DNA from: CAYPOY01 sp964412395
Lineage (GTDB): Bacteria > Chloroflexota > Anaerolineae > B4-G1
Direction: 5' to 3'
Assembly (NCBI GenBank): GCA_964412395.1
Contig: CAYPOY010000279.1
Span: 1-7,058, forward strand
DNA length: 7,058 nucleotides
Shown: piece by piece, positions 5,376 to 7,058 of the stretch
How the letters are laid out: each line of letters starts with the position of its first letter
How positions within the stretch are numbered: position 1 is the first letter of the stretch
Translations under genes and position numbers: made by a program
Notes under the pieces: generated by a model
What the model was told of the DNA's origin: nothing
The model's database searches: none
The model's input: only the letters and a program-made list of their open reading frames with translations

Positions 5376-6823
5376 AACTGCGTCGCCTCTTCCGCTCCAT
5401 CCGCGTCCGTCTGACGCTGTGGTACGTCTTGCTCCTGGCGCTCGTGCTGGTCGCCTTCAGCGGGGCGCTTTACCTGACGCTCCGCACGGCCCTGTATCAC
5501 AATCTGGACAACGCCCTGCGCAACAGCGCTGCCCTGCTCGTCAACGCTCTGGACGTGGACGACCAGGGACACCTGACCGCTGCGCCGGAGCAGCCGTTGG
5601 CTTGGAGCGACCCGCGGGCGGGGGAACACTTTTGGCGCGTGCTGGACCCGGCGGGCAGGGTGCTCGCGCAGGCCGGCGTGCGCGATATGGGGGACGTGCC
5701 CGTGGACCCGGTGGCCGTGGCGACGGTGCTGGCCGGACGCGAGGTCTTTGACACCATCCGCCTGGGGAATGAGCCGATCCGCCTCTACACTGCGCCGGTG
5801 GACCACGCCGGCCGGGCTGTCGGGGTCGTGCAACTGGGCCTCTCCCTGGACGAGGTGAGGGAAACGCTGGCTGTTTTCCTGGCGATCCTCGGCGTGGCGT
5901 TGCCGGCCACCCTGACCCTGGCCAGCCTTGGCGGCATCTTCCTGGCCGGCCGCGCCCTGCGCCCGGTGGACCGCATCACCCGCGCCGCCCAGACGATCAG
6001 CGCCCACGACCTGAGCCGGCGGCTGAACCTGGACCTGCCCGACGACGAACTGGGACGGCTGGCCCGCACCTTCGACGGGATGATCGCCCGCCTGGACGAG
6101 GCCTTTCGCCGCCAGCGCCGCTTCACCGCCGATGCTTCCCACGAACTGCGCACCCCATTGACGGTCATCAAGGGCGACCTGAGCCTGGCCCTGGCCCGCC
6201 CCCGCGACGCCCAATACTACCGTCAGGTGCTGGTCGAGGTGGACGAGGAGGTGGACCGCATGAACCGGCTGGTGGAGCGGCTGTTGACCCTGGCCCGCGC
6301 CGATGCGGAGGGGCTGCCCCTGCACCGGCAGCCGGTGAACCTCAGCCTCCTGCTGGCCGAAATCGTGGAGCAGGCCCACCCTCTGGCACAGGCCAAGGGG
6401 CTGGAACTGACCGCGCAGATCGCCTCCGACCTCACGGCAGAGGTGGACCCGGACGCCATTACCGAGGTGGTGTTCAACCTGCTGGATAACGCCATCAAGT
6501 ATACCCCCGCGGGGCGAGTGCGGCTGAGCGCCCATCTGGAAGGCGATGGGATACGCATTGCCGTCTCCGACAGCGGCCCCGGCATCTCCGCCGAGCACCT
6601 GCCGCACCTCTTTGAGCCCTTCTACCGGGTGGATCGGGCCCGCAGTCGGGAGTTGGGGGGCGTGGGCCTGGGGCTGACCATCGCCCGCGAGTTGGTCCGC
6701 GCCCACGGCGGCGACATCACCGTCCACAGTGTCCCCGGTGAGGGGAGCACCTTCACTGTGCGCCTGCCCCAGGGAGAAGAGAAATCCCCGACCAAAGGGC
6801 CGGCGACGGGTGGTGCTCCCTAG
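5372..6823 (+). CDS. Membrane sensor histidine kinase, partner of the response regulator
   Basis: The 483-residue protein starts at a GTG overlapping the regulator stop (GTGA), which couples their translation. A basic N-terminus leads to helix 1 (about 13-36), an extracytoplasmic sensor region (about 37-163) and helix 2 (about 166-190). A HAMP domain follows (about 190-243, with R-A-L-R-P-V-D-R-I and D-E-L-G-R-L). The dimerisation domain has the H-box S-H-E-L-R-T-P with phospho-acceptor His257. The ATPase domain has the N-box N-L-L-D-N-A at 369-374, G1 D-S-G-P-G-I at 400-405, the F-box F-Y-R-V-D-R, and G2 G-G-V-G-L-G-L at 429-435. All catalytic motifs are intact. The sensor has no named domain I can recognise; its length fits the CusS/QseC/EnvZ-like layout. 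The last 15 residues are a lysine, proline and glycine-rich extension. Its stop codon overlaps that of the convergent permease gene. Confidence 0.94.
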   Translation: MKLRRLFRSIRVRLTLWYVLLLALVLVAFSGALYLTLRTALYHNLDNALRNSAALLVNALDVDDQGHLTAAPEQPLAWSDPRAGEHFWRVLDPAGRVLAQAGVRDMGDVPVDPVAVATVLAGREVFDTIRLGNEPIRLYTAPVDHAGRAVGVVQLGLSLDEVRETLAVFLAILGVALPATLTLASLGGIFLAGRALRPVDRITRAAQTISAHDLSRRLNLDLPDDELGRLARTFDGMIARLDEAFRRQRRFTADASHELRTPLTVIKGDLSLALARPRDAQYYRQVLVEVDEEVDRMNRLVERLLTLARADAEGLPLHRQPVNLSLLLAEIVEQAHPLAQAKGLELTAQIASDLTAEVDPDAITEVVFNLLDNAIKYTPAGRVRLSAHLEGDGIRIAVSDSGPGISAEHLPHLFEPFYRVDRARSRELGGVGLGLTIARELVRAHGGDITVHSVPGEGSTFTVRLPQGEEKSPTKGPATGGAP

Positions 6824-7058
6824 TACCCCAACCTACGACTGCGCTGGTGCATCTTAACCGACGGCACCAGGAACAGAACGCCGCTCACCAGCAGTACCCC
6901 CAGGTTCAGCCACGGGCTGAGCAGTCCCCCTCCCAGTACAGCGTGGTTCATCAGGTCTTGGGCATAGGTCAACGGCGAGACATAGGCCACTGCTCGCGCT
7001 ATCGCTCCCATCTCCGCCAGCGGGACAAAGACGCCGCTGATGAACAGCAGCCCCCAGC
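6820..7058 (-). CDS. C-terminal end of an ABC-2 type transporter permease; 5' end outside the window
   Basis: The - strand frame is open from the right edge to a TAG (complement of 6820-6822). The 78 complete codons begin W-G-L-L-F-I-S-G-V-F-V-P-L-A-E-M, followed by the motif S-P-L-T-Y-A-Q-D-L, a last hydrophobic helix and the tail R-S-R-R-L-G-Y. This is the end of an ABC-2 exporter permease, which would pair with an ATP-binding subunit likely encoded further right. Aligned by hand without gaps against the left copy (1658-1893), about 190 of 236 bases and 62 of 78 residues agree, so the two are paralogues of some age. Because the frame extends beyond the window I cannot say whether this copy is full length, but unlike the left copy nothing here looks broken. 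No terminator follows; its stop lies within the kinase stop. Confidence 0.8.
   Translation of the reverse strand, partial: WGLLFISGVFVPLAEMGAIARAVAYVSPLTYAQDLMNHAVLGGGLLSPWLNLGVLLVSGVLFLVPSVKMHQRSRRLGY

Noticed and set aside
5351..6727. 458-codon - strand reading frame opposite the histidine kinase
   Set aside because: The + strand frame carries all histidine kinase motifs; the - strand product is rich in Gln, His, Gly and Val, as expected of an antisense shadow.
1..7058. CRISPR array, tRNA, rRNA, insertion-sequence termini or transposase
   Set aside because: No regularly spaced long repeats, tRNA cloverleaf, rRNA sequence or transposase motifs were seen on either strand.

Overview
The window is GC-rich DNA (roughly 60% or more by eye) with dense, mostly + strand genes, good Shine-Dalgarno sites and no introns, so it is bacterial. 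The PepSY protein (alanine-rich helix followed by a V-E-L-D-N-E-N-G-A-L-V-Y-S-V-E-L strand pair) and the company it keeps resemble what I recall from Chloroflexota and other environmental GC-rich bacteria. The phylum is an inference and could be wrong.

Left part (1-1563): a two-gene + strand unit of unfamiliar, accessory-type genes. The first runs in from beyond the left edge and ends in a zincin-like HEVAH motif. The second is a small protein with a C-terminal CxxC...CxxC zinc ribbon. They are followed by a long stem-loop with a T-tract, probably a terminator.

Scar region (about 1655-2430): on the - strand lies the C-terminal half of an ABC-2 type transporter permease. It is fused in frame to a short stretch that reads like the GT51 transglycosylase domain of a class A penicillin-binding protein. 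I read this as a recombination relic (or an assembly join). The bases from about 2250 to 2430 hold nothing I recognise.

Core (2438-6823, all + strand): a secreted PepSY-domain protein with an acidic tail, a DedA-family membrane protein, a GNAT acetyltransferase, and an OmpR-family response regulator translationally coupled to its sensor histidine kinase. The PepSY and DedA genes are each preceded by the same unusual control element: a TGAGA/TCTCA inverted repeat leading into three TCTCA-type direct repeats at exact 11-bp steps, with a -10 hexamer at an identical distance. This is the layout expected of an OmpR/PhoB-class activator site, so the two genes probably form one regulon. The two-component system encoded 1.5 kb downstream is the obvious candidate regulator. 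PepSY, DedA and ABC-2 exporters are all associated with envelope stress or antimicrobial resistance in other bacteria, so the locus is plausibly an envelope-stress module.

Right edge (6820-7058): a second - strand copy of the same ABC-2 permease tail, about 80% identical in DNA to the first, runs off the window. Its stop codon overlaps the histidine kinase stop codon within a single CTAG. The core is therefore bracketed by two directly oriented, diverged permease tails.
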